64,000 nt of DNA from DASRBN01 sp035294305 (GCA_035294305.1 DATGLD010000025.1:1-64000), one strand, 5' to 3'. Counted from the stretch's first letter, positions 43,923 through 53,578 are shown. The notes: a model not told the origin generated them from the sequence alone. Made by a program: numbers and translations.

Positions 43923-45287
43923 TTATGCGCCTGCGGCGAACCGTGCTACTATATCATAGAGGACACGCGTCCCCCATTGAATTGCCTTAATATGTACACG
44001 CTCGTCGTGACCGTGAACTCCGCTCCAATCCCTCGCCCCTGGAATGTAGAGATGCGGCGCGAAGCCGTAGACTTTCGTTCCGAGCAGCGCCACGTGTTTG
44101 GCATCGGTGCCGCCGGTGAGCAATGTTGGAACGACGGTCGCGCCAGGATCGTGTTCCTCAACCACGGCCTTGATGACCTCAAAGAGGGGAGACGCGGGAT
44201 CGGCCTCTAATGGTATGGATGGATCGATAAAGCTCAAGTCGATGTCTTTCCCAAGGATAGCGCGCAGCTCTTCAAGATAGGTCGCCGGCGTCCAACCTGG
44301 TAGGGTACGACCATCCAGCCGGGCCTCCGCTTCGGATGGAATGACGTTGATTTGCGAGCCTGCCATAAGCATAGTAGGCGCGATGGTATTGCGGATCATG
44401 GCGTGCATTTGCCGCTTCAGCATATCTTCCAGTGGCAGGGCATCGACAGCAGCATCGGCGGTTTTCTCATCTTCCAGCACGGCCATAAACAGGCGGGCAA
44501 TCTCTGGTGGCTGCGCGCTGGCAATGCCTGTAATACAGGCGCGGAAGGTATCCGTGAAATGCACCGGTGGTTGTGTGCCATCCAGCTTGCTCAGTAATGC
44601 CGCCAGTTTGACGATAGCATTGTCGTCATGTGGCACTGAGCCGTGTCCAGGCCTTCCTGTGGTTCGCAGGCGAAAACGGGCCGTGCCTTTCTCCGCGGCC
44701 TCGACGGTGTAGTAGCGTTTTCCATTCACTTCAAAGCCGTTGCCACCGCCTTCGTTGAGCGCGTATTCGGCCTGGATCAACTCTGGCCGGTTATGCACTA
44801 CCCAGCCCGCGCCCATATGCCCGCCAACCTCTTCATCTGCGGCCGCCATGTAGATCACGTCGCGTTTGAGCGGCACGCCCGCGCGCTTGAGCAGCAGCAT
44901 GGTCATCAATTCCATTGTGACCATGCCCTTCATATCCAGCGCGCCGCGCCCATAGATGAAATCGTCGGCGATATCCGCCGCGAAGGGATCATGCGTCCAC
45001 TTCTCAGGCTCGACCGCCACCACGTCGGTATGTGACATCAACAGCAACGGCGGCGCAGAACCATCGCCTTTCAGCCGCGCCACGATAGTGCCGCGATCGG
45101 GGGATGGGCCAACAATCTCACCAGGGATACCATCCGCTTGCAGCACTTCACGAAGATACTCGGCGGCTCGTACTTCATTTCCGGGCGGATTGCGTGTATC
45201 AAGCCGCAGAATGTTGCGCAGGTGGGTGATGACTTCGTCTTCTACTACACTCCAATTGATGGGCGAATAGCCGCTGGTTGTGGTCAT
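43923..45287 (-). CDS. M20-family metallopeptidase (ArgE/DapE/carboxypeptidase-like)
   Basis: 454 residues. The zinc-binding pattern LLLMSHTDVVAVE, GRGALDMKG, and ADEEVGGHMG (catalytic Glu and Glu ligand) is complete. A dimerisation domain follows at about 195-310, with a late His in KHVALLGTKVYGF. Members cleave N-acyl amino acids or C-terminal residues of small peptides, and substrate cannot be assigned. The start follows AGGAG by 6 nt. Directly upstream of an enoyl-CoA hydratase gene. Confidence 0.92.
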   Translation of the reverse strand: MTTTSGYSPINWSVVEDEVITHLRNILRLDTRNPPGNEVRAAEYLREVLQADGIPGEIVGPSPDRGTIVARLKGDGSAPPLLLMSHTDVVAVEPEKWTHDPFAADIADDFIYGRGALDMKGMVTMELMTMLLLKRAGVPLKRDVIYMAAADEEVGGHMGAGWVVHNRPELIQAEYALNEGGGNGFEVNGKRYYTVEAAEKGTARFRLRTTGRPGHGSVPHDDNAIVKLAALLSKLDGTQPPVHFTDTFRACITGIASAQPPEIARLFMAVLEDEKTADAAVDALPLEDMLKRQMHAMIRNTIAPTMLMAGSQINVIPSEAEARLDGRTLPGWTPATYLEELRAILGKDIDLSFIDPSIPLEADPASPLFEVIKAVVEEHDPGATVVPTLLTGGTDAKHVALLGTKVYGFAPHLYIPGARDWSGVHGHDERVHIKAIQWGTRVLYDIVARFAAGA

Positions 45288-45410
45288 GAAAATCTCCTGA
45301 ATTCCTTTCTATTGTGACAGGAACAGAGCCTGGCCGAACATACCTGAAAAAAGGGGCCATTGCGTTATTATATAGTCTATCCGGAAGGGAGATCAAGCAG
45401 GGTTGACTGG

Positions 45411-45454
45411 TGCTTCCCCAGCATGAGGGGCAGATGGCTCTGCTGGGTGAAGCA
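45411..45454 (-). terminator. Candidate stem-loop downstream of carotenoid oxygenase
   Basis: TGCTTCCCCAGCA (45411-45423) and TGCTGGGTGAAGCA (45441-45454) pair with one bulged base. It lies about 60 nt after the carotenoid-oxygenase stop on the minus strand and has no T run after it, so terminator function is uncertain. The rest of 45288-45516 shows nothing else. Confidence 0.35.
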
Positions 45455-45516
45455 TCTTTGCTCAACTTCTGAACAATCACCAGGAGTTGAGGGACTGGAA
45501 CGCTTTTGGATATATC

Positions 45517-46935
45517 CTAAAGGCCAGGGAAATACTGCCCATGCAGCCCAAGCGGGATGTGATGTGGCACTTCAGCCCGCCCGAGTTCCTCGAACGTGTG
45601 CGCGTCCAGAACCAGCAGGAATGAATTGTCCTTATATGCATTCAACACCACTGAGAGAACAACGCCATCATCTTCTCCACGAGCTTCTGGAGCTTGAGCA
45701 AACACCGGTTCTCCAGGATAGCATCCATCCTGCGCCCAGGTTTTTGTGGCGCTCGTGCGCGTTGACGTGCGCACGAGCTGGTGAGCCAGGGTTACCGCTC
45801 CTTCTTGTGCCGTACTGACGCCGTAGGCAACACCATAATCATGGGTGTTGGAATGGGTATAGTTGATAGTGGGCAGTTCAATCTCCTGTTCGGATATCCG
45901 TTCGTATGTAGCAATGGCCGACGAGACGCTCAGCGGCAGGCGATACCGCCGGAACTCGCTGTGCGCGCTCCGTTTTCCTGTTCCCGTCCCATCTCTCAGA
46001 TTGGACAGGTTAGTCTCCTCAATGATCACCGCGTCAGGGTACGCTGAAAGGTCTAGAACGATTTCTCCGGCGCGTTCGAAGGCATTGATGTGGTGAAATG
46101 AGAAGAAGGCTTCACTCTCGTATTTACCAGCAATGCTGCCATCCTGCCTGCTCATCACAATAAACAAGGTAGGCTCTTGAGGTCGCCAGGTGAAGTACTG
46201 GATAAAGGCCTTCTGCTCGCTGAGTAGTTCGAGCGGTACCACGCGGAAAGGGTACTCGACCAGCACAATGTAATGCTCGGTGATGCTAAAGGAATGGATA
46301 TACGACGGTTCCAGGGTGGGATAAGCGCCAATCAGCTCGCGGCGGCGCCCATCTCTATCCGCAGTGCTGAAGACCTTCACCGTACTCTGCATGCCGAATT
46401 CGGTCAGGTAGCTGATCGTCATTTCTCCGGCGAAGTCGTGATGTGGGTGGGCCGATCCGTAATGACCACTCACCTGGTCGTCATAATGAACAACGCCCAG
46501 CGTCTCGAGCGTACGCGGATCGAAAGCGATCGGCAGCGGCGCTTCCGTCATCGCGAGAAACTCACCTGCTACCCGCTGAATGCTCACATTGGGGTTGATC
46601 ATCCCGGTCATGGCGTGCCGGAAAAGCTTTCTGCAGGGGTCGGCAGCAAACATCGCGTATGTCAGACAATTCTCCTGCGTCGCGGTTGTATAAGCCTCGC
46701 TCCGCACGAACTTATTCGCGTATGATACATTACCGTTCTGAAATGAGAAGCGGTGCAGCATGGCTAATCCATCGAACCAGTGCCAGACCTGCTCGGATCC
46801 GACCTCGAACTTCGCGGGACCATTGCGCAACAATGAACCGTAAAGCCACGTGGGAATGATTCCTTCAACGGGCAGTTTCTCTACTTGAATCTCTTTTTCC
46901 AACGACGTGTAAGCGAGGGCAAATGGATTACTCAT
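45517..46935 (-). CDS. Carotenoid cleavage oxygenase (RPE65/CCD family)
   Basis: About 472 residues from ATG 46935; AAGGTGAG lies 7 nt before it, and an in-frame GTG 4 codons earlier (46947) overlaps that site. The family start is GSLLRNGPAKFEVG and the histidines of the iron centre are in AHPHHDFAGE, IHSFSITEHY, FHHINAFE and GLHGQYFPG. It cleaves double bonds of carotenoids or apocarotenoids with Fe(II) and oxygen. It follows a membrane-protein gene by 23 nt, possibly a transport partner. No other carotenoid gene is visible in the window. Confidence 0.93.
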   Translation of the reverse strand: MSNPFALAYTSLEKEIQVEKLPVEGIIPTWLYGSLLRNGPAKFEVGSEQVWHWFDGLAMLHRFSFQNGNVSYANKFVRSEAYTTATQENCLTYAMFAADPCRKLFRHAMTGMINPNVSIQRVAGEFLAMTEAPLPIAFDPRTLETLGVVHYDDQVSGHYGSAHPHHDFAGEMTISYLTEFGMQSTVKVFSTADRDGRRRELIGAYPTLEPSYIHSFSITEHYIVLVEYPFRVVPLELLSEQKAFIQYFTWRPQEPTLFIVMSRQDGSIAGKYESEAFFSFHHINAFERAGEIVLDLSAYPDAVIIEETNLSNLRDGTGTGKRSAHSEFRRYRLPLSVSSAIATYERISEQEIELPTINYTHSNTHDYGVAYGVSTAQEGAVTLAHQLVRTSTRTSATKTWAQDGCYPGEPVFAQAPEARGEDDGVVLSVVLNAYKDNSFLLVLDAHTFEELGRAEVPHHIPLGLHGQYFPGL

Positions 46936-46958
46936 GGATATACTCACCTTCCATATCT

Positions 46959-47672
46959 TTATAGGTTGCCGGTTTCTCCGGATGCCTGGAGAAGCCTTGC
47001 CTGGCTGCGCTTGCGCAGACTCGCCCCGGCCCGAATCGTCCAGGCGATTACCGCGATGGTGATGCCATAGAAGATAATGGGTGAGATGATCAGGAACTGC
47101 GAAAGTGGCATAGAGTAGACCAGGATCAGGCGCACGATGAACTCAACGGCATAGGTAAGTCCCCACACGATCGTTACTTTGTGAATGTAGGCGCGAAACG
47201 CTGGATGTTGCCAGGCAGCGTTGAACGCGGCTTCCTGCTGTGGATTGTTACCGGTAGTAAAGTAACGGATAATGTAGAACCAGAGTGGTTTGGGAAAGAG
47301 CAGCGAGATCAGGCAGACAATGCCAAAGAGGACCGTCAGGAACGATTCGCGTATCTGAAACAGTCGAGCATCGCCGCTGACAAAGGTGAGGGCGATGGAG
47401 ACGGCAATCGTGATGAGAGCGAACGCTCCCAGTACATCTACTCGCCTCTGGCGCAGCAAGCTGGCGATAGTATCAATCATAGCGGGGATGGCCGAAATGA
47501 ATAATGCCTCCACGTCCGTTAGTGAGGTAAAGTGCTTGACAAGCTGGTAAATGACGATCACAAGTACGCCATTCACAAAGATGCTCGGCAAAAGCCCAAC
47601 AGTCATTGTGCGCAGCGAAGGTGGTTTGAGATCCATTGCCGATGGGGTTGGAGTTACAGGTGCCTGTGTCAT
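46959..47672 (-). CDS. VC0807-like integral membrane protein
   Basis: 237 residues with about six hydrophobic segments (near residues 25-45, 55-75, 82-100, 110-128, 165-190 and 195-220). The pattern PSIFVNGVLVIVIYQLV with ISAIPAMID matches a family of septation-related or VC0807-type proteins of unknown function. AAAGGATG precedes the ATG. It is co-transcribed with the carotenoid oxygenase, so a link to membrane carotenoids is possible but unproven. Confidence 0.72.
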   Translation of the reverse strand: MTQAPVTPTPSAMDLKPPSLRTMTVGLLPSIFVNGVLVIVIYQLVKHFTSLTDVEALFISAIPAMIDTIASLLRQRRVDVLGAFALITIAVSIALTFVSGDARLFQIRESFLTVLFGIVCLISLLFPKPLWFYIIRYFTTGNNPQQEAAFNAAWQHPAFRAYIHKVTIVWGLTYAVEFIVRLILVYSMPLSQFLIISPIIFYGITIAVIAWTIRAGASLRKRSQARLLQASGETGNL

Positions 47673-47858
47673 GATTTTTACATCCTTTCTTTCTGTAGGA
47701 CCAGATTTGTCTTGAAAACCTCAGTAAAAGTATGCTGTTTGTCCTGCTGGGAAAAGTGTAACTGGTACCGGGTTGGGTTGGCACCCATCAAAGGTTGGGA
47801 AAAGGGGTGGGATTTCCAGGGTTCGTCGCAAGGGTTGCCCTGCGGTAAAGCCGAGTGA

Positions 47859-50660
47859 CTATATCAGCTTCAATTCCCTTGCTCGTGCCACAGCCCTTGT
47901 ACGGCTCTCGACCTGCAACTTGCCGTAGATGATATTCACATACCATTTCACCGTGCTGACGGCAAGAACAAGGCGGTCTGCGATTTCACGATTGGAACAG
48001 CCTTCGCAAATCAGCCGCAGCACTTCGAGTTCGCGTTCGCTCAATGGTTCGGCCAGAAATGGTTCTGTGCCGGCTGCAACCGGAGATGATGGCTCGGGCG
48101 AGGCAGCGCTAGTGGGGAAGTTCTGGGCGTCAAAAGCTGCGAGTAACTTTTCAATATAGCTCAGTAAAGATAAGGCTCGTTCTCGCACCGCTGGAGAAGT
48201 ATTGGCCTGCTTGCGTAGCCTTGTAGAGATCATTACGAGCAGGTTTGCCAGAACTGGGCCTTCATCCACGAAGAGCCGGATATAGCCCTCCGGTTGGGCG
48301 AGGAGCAGCGCCTGTTCAAGCCTATCTATGACCGTTTCTATGTTTCCCTGGGCTTGATGAGCCAGCGCCTGTAGGATGAGAATCTCGATGCCATTTTTGA
48401 TGCGCCTCCTCGCTTGCGCCAGGTGAAAGAGCTGCCGCAAGCAGGTACTTGCATCATCAAAATGCCCCCGCGCGATCAGTATGCGCGCCAGGATCAGATA
48501 TTCATTAAAGCGCAAGGGATTTATTTCGTCGTTAGCACGCAGCCCGCATTGCTGTGCCCATCGAAATGCCACCGGCGCGTTGCCCTGCTCAAGAGCCATT
48601 CGCGCCTGGAACGCGGCTTGAAAGCGCGCCTGAGGCTCGGGAACATTGGGATGGCTCGCCAGGCTGCTCATTTTCTCACAGAGCATCTGTACGCCCTCTT
48701 GATTCCCGTGGGCACGCCTGATTCTGGTCAGCACGAGATACCCATCCAGCGCCGTCCTGCTATTCTCCATATGCAGGCATTGTTCGATACCTATGTGCAA
48801 AGAGCGCTCTGCCATTTCCAGATTATTCCACTCGTACTGTAAACTCCCGATACCAACATGAAGGGGGCCGAGAACAACTGTTGATGTGTCCTGATCGTTA
48901 ACAAGCTGGAGCGCCCGCCGGTATGTCTGCTCTGCCCGGTGGAGATATCCCTGTGTTGCCTGTAATGAGGCGAGTTCGTGCGTCGCCATGAACGCCATAT
49001 ACAAGCTGCCAGTAGCCAGGCTGTAGGCGGAAGCCTCTATCATCGCCTGAATCGCCGCTTCCAGATTTCCGGCTATCCAGTAAGCCAGTCCCAGGTACCA
49101 GGTCACTAATCCCCTGGAAATATCCTGCTCGGGCAGATAGCGAAGCGCCTGCTGCGCCAGTTCAATGGTGCGCCCTCCATCTCCCTGGATAATAGCAATT
49201 GATGCGCGTATGGCGGCTATCTCTCCTATCAAATGGTAGACGCGCTGCATTCCCTCGGGGGGAGAAGCGAGGCCTTCAAGGGTTTGTATGCTAGCATGGA
49301 TATTATAGCGCCGCTCCATCTCCTGAAGTTGCTGCTCGGTTGCGGCATATTGACCGGTGAGAAAGAGCAGCCAGGTGCGCAAAACGCTCAAACCAGGGCG
49401 AGCCTGGACCTCTTCAGCAGGAAGCTTATCCAACCAGGAAGAGAGCGTGATGAGTTCACCTCGTTTTGTCAGTGTAACTCCCACCTGTTCGATGAGATTG
49501 GCCGCCTGCTGAAAATCTGCCGCTGCCAGCGAGTGCCGGATGGCCTCGGGCAGCAGGTTATGCTGCTCAAACCACATACTGGCCTGGCGATGGAGCGCAG
49601 GCACCTTTTCAGGCTGTTCTTGTTGCAGGCGGTGGCATAGTAACTCGGCGAACAGGTGATGATAACGGTACCAGTGCCGTTCGTCATCAAGGGGTTGCAA
49701 GAACAGGTTTGCCTGTTCTAGGCGCTCTAGCATGGATTGCCCACCTGATTGCCCTGAGATGGCTTCGCAGAGCGGCCCACACAGGCGCTCAAGGATCGAG
49801 GTATGCAGCAAAAAGGTCTGTATATCGGCTGTCTGACGAGCGAATACTTCCTGGATCAAGTAATCCACGATGTAACGATGGCTGCCAGTGAAGACCTTGA
49901 TGAAGTCGGAGATATCTTTGCGGCCACGCATTGAGAGAGCAGCCAGTTGCAGCCCGGCAATCCACCCCTCCGCCCGCTTATCCAACGCATCGATCTCCTC
50001 GATTGAGAGACGAAAGCCCATAGCCTGCTGAAAAAATGCAGAGGTCTCTTCAGTAGTGAATCGCAGGTCAGCCGAGCGAATTTCGGTTAGCAGCCCACGA
50101 ACGCGCCAACGTGCCAGAGGCAACAACGGGTCAGCGCGAGTAGCAATGATAACGTGCAGGCGCGGCGGCAGGTGTTCCAGGAAGAAGGTGAGCGAGCTAT
50201 GAATCGATTGCGTGGTAATACTATGATAATCGTCCAGAACCAGAACCGGTTCCTGCTCAAGCGGCATCAGCGTATTAATGAGCGCGGTCAGCACAGTTTC
50301 GATAGGCACCTGTCTTAATGCCTGCAACAACGGTCGCGCGGCTCTACTCGCGCCAGGCTGAACGCCTTCCAATGCAGCAAAAACATAGGACCAGAAACGC
50401 GTAAGATCATTATCACTTTCGTCAAGAGAAAGCCATGCCACCGGCAAATGGTAATGCTGGAGTGCTGCGGTGAGCAGGGTCGTTTTGCCAAAACCAGCGG
50501 CTGCGGTGAGCAGCGTGAGAGGACCTTGCAGGGCTCTCCGCAGCGTATCAAGCAACCGATGCCGCTCGATCATCCCGGCACGAACAGGCGGAATAGCAAG
50601 TTTGGTCGCCAGCAGGAATGGATCGCTATTTTCAGCCGGGGACTGCTCTGCTTGAGACAT
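47859..50660 (-). CDS. Large MalT-type LuxR transcriptional regulator
   Basis: About 933 residues. The STAND ATPase at the N-terminus has Walker A TAAAGFGKTT near residue 60 and the WLSLDESDND stretch typical of MalT; Walker B is PVLVLDDYH. A long TPR-rich middle (about 400-800) binds the inducer in this family. The C-terminal LuxR helix-turn-helix is LSERELEVLRLICEGCSNREIADRL. ATG 50660 is about 12 nt from AGAGGAG; an in-frame TTG next to that site is also possible. The target genes are not known. The divergent apbE gene and the downstream membrane/carotenoid operon are candidates. Confidence 0.93.
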   Translation of the reverse strand: MSQAEQSPAENSDPFLLATKLAIPPVRAGMIERHRLLDTLRRALQGPLTLLTAAAGFGKTTLLTAALQHYHLPVAWLSLDESDNDLTRFWSYVFAALEGVQPGASRAARPLLQALRQVPIETVLTALINTLMPLEQEPVLVLDDYHSITTQSIHSSLTFFLEHLPPRLHVIIATRADPLLPLARWRVRGLLTEIRSADLRFTTEETSAFFQQAMGFRLSIEEIDALDKRAEGWIAGLQLAALSMRGRKDISDFIKVFTGSHRYIVDYLIQEVFARQTADIQTFLLHTSILERLCGPLCEAISGQSGGQSMLERLEQANLFLQPLDDERHWYRYHHLFAELLCHRLQQEQPEKVPALHRQASMWFEQHNLLPEAIRHSLAAADFQQAANLIEQVGVTLTKRGELITLSSWLDKLPAEEVQARPGLSVLRTWLLFLTGQYAATEQQLQEMERRYNIHASIQTLEGLASPPEGMQRVYHLIGEIAAIRASIAIIQGDGGRTIELAQQALRYLPEQDISRGLVTWYLGLAYWIAGNLEAAIQAMIEASAYSLATGSLYMAFMATHELASLQATQGYLHRAEQTYRRALQLVNDQDTSTVVLGPLHVGIGSLQYEWNNLEMAERSLHIGIEQCLHMENSRTALDGYLVLTRIRRAHGNQEGVQMLCEKMSSLASHPNVPEPQARFQAAFQARMALEQGNAPVAFRWAQQCGLRANDEINPLRFNEYLILARILIARGHFDDASTCLRQLFHLAQARRRIKNGIEILILQALAHQAQGNIETVIDRLEQALLLAQPEGYIRLFVDEGPVLANLLVMISTRLRKQANTSPAVRERALSLLSYIEKLLAAFDAQNFPTSAASPEPSSPVAAGTEPFLAEPLSERELEVLRLICEGCSNREIADRLVLAVSTVKWYVNIIYGKLQVESRTRAVARARELKLI

Positions 50661-51064
50661 TGCCGGAAACAACTCCTCTTGCGTCTACAGGCTTTTGCTT
50701 CCCATTCTCCCATTTCTAACGGTCAGTATCAATCTTTCGTGATAAGTATAGTCCTGTCCCGGCGAGGATGTCAAAGCCTTTACGCTTAGCACGTTATTTA
50801 CAATCTTTTTACACAATCCTGCCAGTTCTCTGATATTGCCGCACTACCATATGCATAGCTGATTGAGCGGGTTAGCCACTTTGAGCGGGAAGTAAGCATT
50901 CTATGGCAAGTTTTCCAGTGTTGGCCTGCTCAGTCATTTACATAGATGTGGACGTGTATGAACATTAGAAATAAACAGGTTCTCTAAAAGGAGAGGAACA
51001 GGGAGAAAATGTGGTACGCTGTTCCTATCCACTTTCTCTAAAAACAACAGGAAGGGAATATACT
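50661..51064. other. Intergenic region between regulator and apbE, no clear feature
   Basis: 404 bp between divergent genes. It should hold both promoters. I see an ATG-started 10-codon frame at 51009-51041 and a repeated TTCTCTAAAA, but no convincing -35/-10 pair or operator. Nothing firmly supported. Confidence 0.3.
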
Positions 51065-52048
51065 ATGGACGAAAAAGCTACTCACCAGGACAGGCATCCA
51101 GGCCCGGCATTTCCCGAATTTCGTACGCCAGAGGGCATGGGGCGTGAGGAATTCTGGGCCATGGGTACGACGATTTCCCTTCTGCTGCCCGAAAACCGCC
51201 TCAAAGTGGGCACCAGCGCCGTACGCTCGTTGTTCAGCGAGTGGGAGCAGGTCCTGAGCCGTTTCTTGCCGGAAAGCGAACTTTCGCGCTTGAACGCGCA
51301 GGCGGGTGAGCCTGTCGCGGTAAGCGACTTGCTTTACACCGTGTTATTAAGAGCCGTCGCCGCGGCCCAGGCAACGAGCGGCGTCTATGACCCGACCCTG
51401 CTAGGTCAGATTGTTGGGCTGGGATACGACCGCACCTTCGATGCCTTGCCCGCGTCGCTGCCCGACACCAGAATCCGCATCGAGCCGGGTGGCGGCTGGC
51501 GTGGCATCTACCTTGATAGCGCAAAGCGCATTGTAAAGCTATCTACCGGTGTTGGCCTGGACTTTGGTGGCATTGCCAAGGGCATGGCCGTGGATGCCGC
51601 TCTGGAACGTTTGCAAGGGAAGGGCATCGATACTGCGCTCGTCAACGCGGGCGGCGACCTGGCTGTGATAGGATTGCCGCCCGGAGAAGGGCAGTGGTCA
51701 ATCACGGTGCCTGGGAAAGATACATTCTGGTCTATGCCGCTGCGTCGCGGCGCCATGGCCACATCCGGCATCGCGCGCCGCCACTGGCAGCAGGGCAAGC
51801 AGCAGCGCCACCACCTGCTCGACCCGCGCACGGGCGAACCGGCCCAGACCGATCTGTGGTCCGTGACGGTTGTCGCTGACCGCTGCGAGCAGGTCGAGGT
51901 CGCCGCGAAAGTGGCTTTCATCCTGGGATCGAAAGACGGGAAGGCTTTCCTGCAAGATCACCAGCTAGCCGGTCTGCTCGTTCACGTGGATGGCACATGG
52001 GAAGCGACGGATGCGTGGCCCGTGCAGTTGATGGTGGTACAGAGATAA
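51065..52048 (+). CDS. apbE: FAD:protein FMN transferase (ApbE)
   Basis: About 327 residues from ATG 51065, with GGAAGGG 8 nt before it. AMGTTISL and LDFGGIAKGMAVD are the family signatures; the later ALVNAGGDLAVIG and ATSGIARRHW also fit. ApbE uses FAD to attach FMN to a Thr or Ser of membrane redox proteins. No lipoprotein signal peptide is visible, so it may act in the cytoplasm. No RnfG/NqrC-like target is seen in the window. Its 5' neighbour is the divergent MalT-type regulator. Confidence 0.92.
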   Translation: MDEKATHQDRHPGPAFPEFRTPEGMGREEFWAMGTTISLLLPENRLKVGTSAVRSLFSEWEQVLSRFLPESELSRLNAQAGEPVAVSDLLYTVLLRAVAAAQATSGVYDPTLLGQIVGLGYDRTFDALPASLPDTRIRIEPGGGWRGIYLDSAKRIVKLSTGVGLDFGGIAKGMAVDAALERLQGKGIDTALVNAGGDLAVIGLPPGEGQWSITVPGKDTFWSMPLRRGAMATSGIARRHWQQGKQQRHHLLDPRTGEPAQTDLWSVTVVADRCEQVEVAAKVAFILGSKDGKAFLQDHQLAGLLVHVDGTWEATDAWPVQLMVVQR

Positions 52049-52153
52049 AGAGCTTGTCTCGCGCTTCGCTATACTAGAGTTTTACGTTGTATGAAATCAG
52101 CAATAAGCGCTATTACTTCTGCTTCCCTGCCGCTAAACACGTGATCGCTATTT

Positions 52154-53041
52154 TCAATTTGATACACCTCTTCTCCTGCTCCTGATCGTATGCGTCATCT
52201 GAAATCCGACCGCTTCGTAAGCCTTGCGAGCCGGAATGCCATCTATATATGTCTCAACAAATGCAGTAGTGGCCCCAATCTCTTTGAAACGGCGCAGTAT
52301 TTCCAACAAAAGGATGCGTCCAAGGCTATGCTGATGAAAGCGAGGGTGGACGCCTATCGGTTCAACCTGAGCCATACAACGTGATGGTTCGAACCAGCCC
52401 ACGCAGAATCCCACAAGCGAGCCATCGGGCGCGCTGATAACGAGGTCAAGATCGGAACGGTAGGTGGGCATATGTAACGTTCGTGCCCGCCACTCAGGAT
52501 TCATATTAGTACTTTCGAAAGCTGCGCGGTGTAGCTCGCTATATGCTGCAACTTCCTGCTCGCCCCTCAACGTGCGGAGCGTGAAACCTTCCGGCAACGT
52601 TGGAACAGGGGGAAGGTTTTCAAGCGAATGCTCAAACCAGACGTAGCGGTCCTCGTCTTCATGCAGAAATCCATGTGCCTGTGCCAGATTTCGGCGCTCC
52701 TGACTATCGTCCCGAAACTCTATCCAGTAGGGATACGGCCACTCTTTTTCCTGGAATCGCTCGTTAGCCCAATTGAAGAGGCCTGTTGCGACGGCGGCCT
52801 CTAAACCAGGCAGGATAAAGAAATCGAGCACGGCCCACGGATACTGGCAGGCGGCGAAGCCCACCATCTTGCCATAGCTATCTTCCCAAAAAGCCGCATC
52901 GCGTCCATTATGCAGATCTAGCGCGCTGAGCCGCCAGGGCAGGTCAATGATATGACGACAGGTAAGAGGCATACTCTGCGCGAGGTCAAAGATACGGGGT
53001 ATATCTGATTCATCGCGCAATAGCTTACGGGTAATGGGCAT
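52154..53041 (-). CDS. GNAT-family acetyltransferase
   Basis: About 295 residues from ATG 53041, since an open stretch to 53173 has no conserved content. The second half has the acetyl-CoA motif VHPRFHQHSLGRILLLEILRRF, with the usual Gly-rich loop changed to HQHSLG, and YEAVGFQMTHT at the end. The first half is a degenerate GNAT-like domain, giving a tandem arrangement. The substrate is not predictable. It diverges from a zinc-ribbon gene across a short AT-rich promoter region. Confidence 0.85.
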   Translation of the reverse strand: MPITRKLLRDESDIPRIFDLAQSMPLTCRHIIDLPWRLSALDLHNGRDAAFWEDSYGKMVGFAACQYPWAVLDFFILPGLEAAVATGLFNWANERFQEKEWPYPYWIEFRDDSQERRNLAQAHGFLHEDEDRYVWFEHSLENLPPVPTLPEGFTLRTLRGEQEVAAYSELHRAAFESTNMNPEWRARTLHMPTYRSDLDLVISAPDGSLVGFCVGWFEPSRCMAQVEPIGVHPRFHQHSLGRILLLEILRRFKEIGATTAFVETYIDGIPARKAYEAVGFQMTHTIRSRRRGVSN

Positions 53042-53083
53042 AATCTTTTCTCTATCAATCAGAATAGTACTATGGTTCTGTAT

Positions 53084-53125
53084 AAGCGCAAAAGATGCGC
53101 TTACCCGGCTATTATACACTATAAT
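53084..53125. promoter_or_regulatory. Shared divergent promoter elements and 6-bp inverted repeat
   Basis: ATTATA-CAC-TATAAT at 53111-53125 gives a perfect -10 hexamer in each direction, for the GNAT gene on the minus strand and the zinc-ribbon gene on the plus strand. Matching -35 boxes at 17 nt are weak. AAGCGC-N7-GCGCTT at 53084-53102 is a perfect 6-bp inverted repeat and a possible operator. Confidence 0.4.
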
Positions 53126-53154
53126 TTTTTCACACATACATTCGGGGGAGATGT

Positions 53155-53424
53155 ATAACGCAGTGTCCTTCATGTGGTAATGAAATACTTACAGATAGCA
53201 TAAATTGCCCTATTTGCGGTAGCCCCATTGATACTACTGAAGCATCACCTTATTTTGAATATGTTGGTTCCATTCCCTATGTTCCGTACAGTCTCAATCT
53301 TACGGGGCAGGTACCTGCTGACCCTCTTGTTCCACCAGGAGTAGTCGTGCGCACTCCAGGGGAATTCGAGCGGTACCTGGCCGAGCGCGATAAACCAACA
53401 CACGCTAGAGGTGGGCATGCATAG
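53155..53424 (+). CDS. Small zinc-ribbon protein with non-standard (ATA) start
   Basis: A 90-codon frame from ATA 53155 to TAG 53424 encodes CPSC-N-CPIC near the N-terminus, a four-Cys zinc ribbon, followed by a Pro/Val-rich stretch and a charged C-terminal helix (EFERYLAERDK). GGGGGAG at 53144-53150 lies 4 nt before ATA. The expected start would read ATG ACG CAG TGT, but the first codon is ATA. ATG 53151 is in another frame, and removing one A would join it to the ribbon frame. Either the start is rare, a base change or indel has broken the gene, or the assembly has an error here. Function unknown. Confidence 0.5.
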   Translation: MTQCPSCGNEILTDSINCPICGSPIDTTEASPYFEYVGSIPYVPYSLNLTGQVPADPLVPPGVVVRTPGEFERYLAERDKPTHARGGHA

Positions 53425-53502
53425 GAAGCGAAGAACGACACGCCTCCGCGTCAACGATAGGCTCCTGGGACGCTACTCGGCCAAATCCTCTCCCATTCAG
53501 CA

Positions 53503-53525
53503 CTTGTGGTCGCCCTCCACGGGTC
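53503..53525 (-). repeat. Dispersed repeat copy (GGAGGGCGACCAC family)
   Basis: CTTGTGGTCGCCCTCCACGG is the reverse complement of the family core, close to the right arm at 57990-58016. It lies in the 154-bp gap between the zinc-ribbon gene and pgi. Confidence 0.65.
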
Positions 53526-53559
53526 CATCATCGCCTACGCACAAAAGTGTCAGGAAGTG

Positions 53560-53573
53560 AGGGCGGCCGCCCT
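53560..53573 (-). terminator. GC-rich palindrome just after pgi
   Basis: AGGGCGGCCGCCCT is a perfect 14-bp palindrome 5 nt beyond the pgi stop on the minus strand. It could act as a transcription terminator or simply be part of the repeat-derived sequence, as no T run follows. Confidence 0.3.
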
Positions 53574-53578
53574 GGATG

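Noticed and set aside
51009..51041. Ten-codon ORF and repeated TTCTCTAAAA before apbE, as a leader peptide
   Set aside because: It is too short to separate from chance, and no attenuator-like stem follows.
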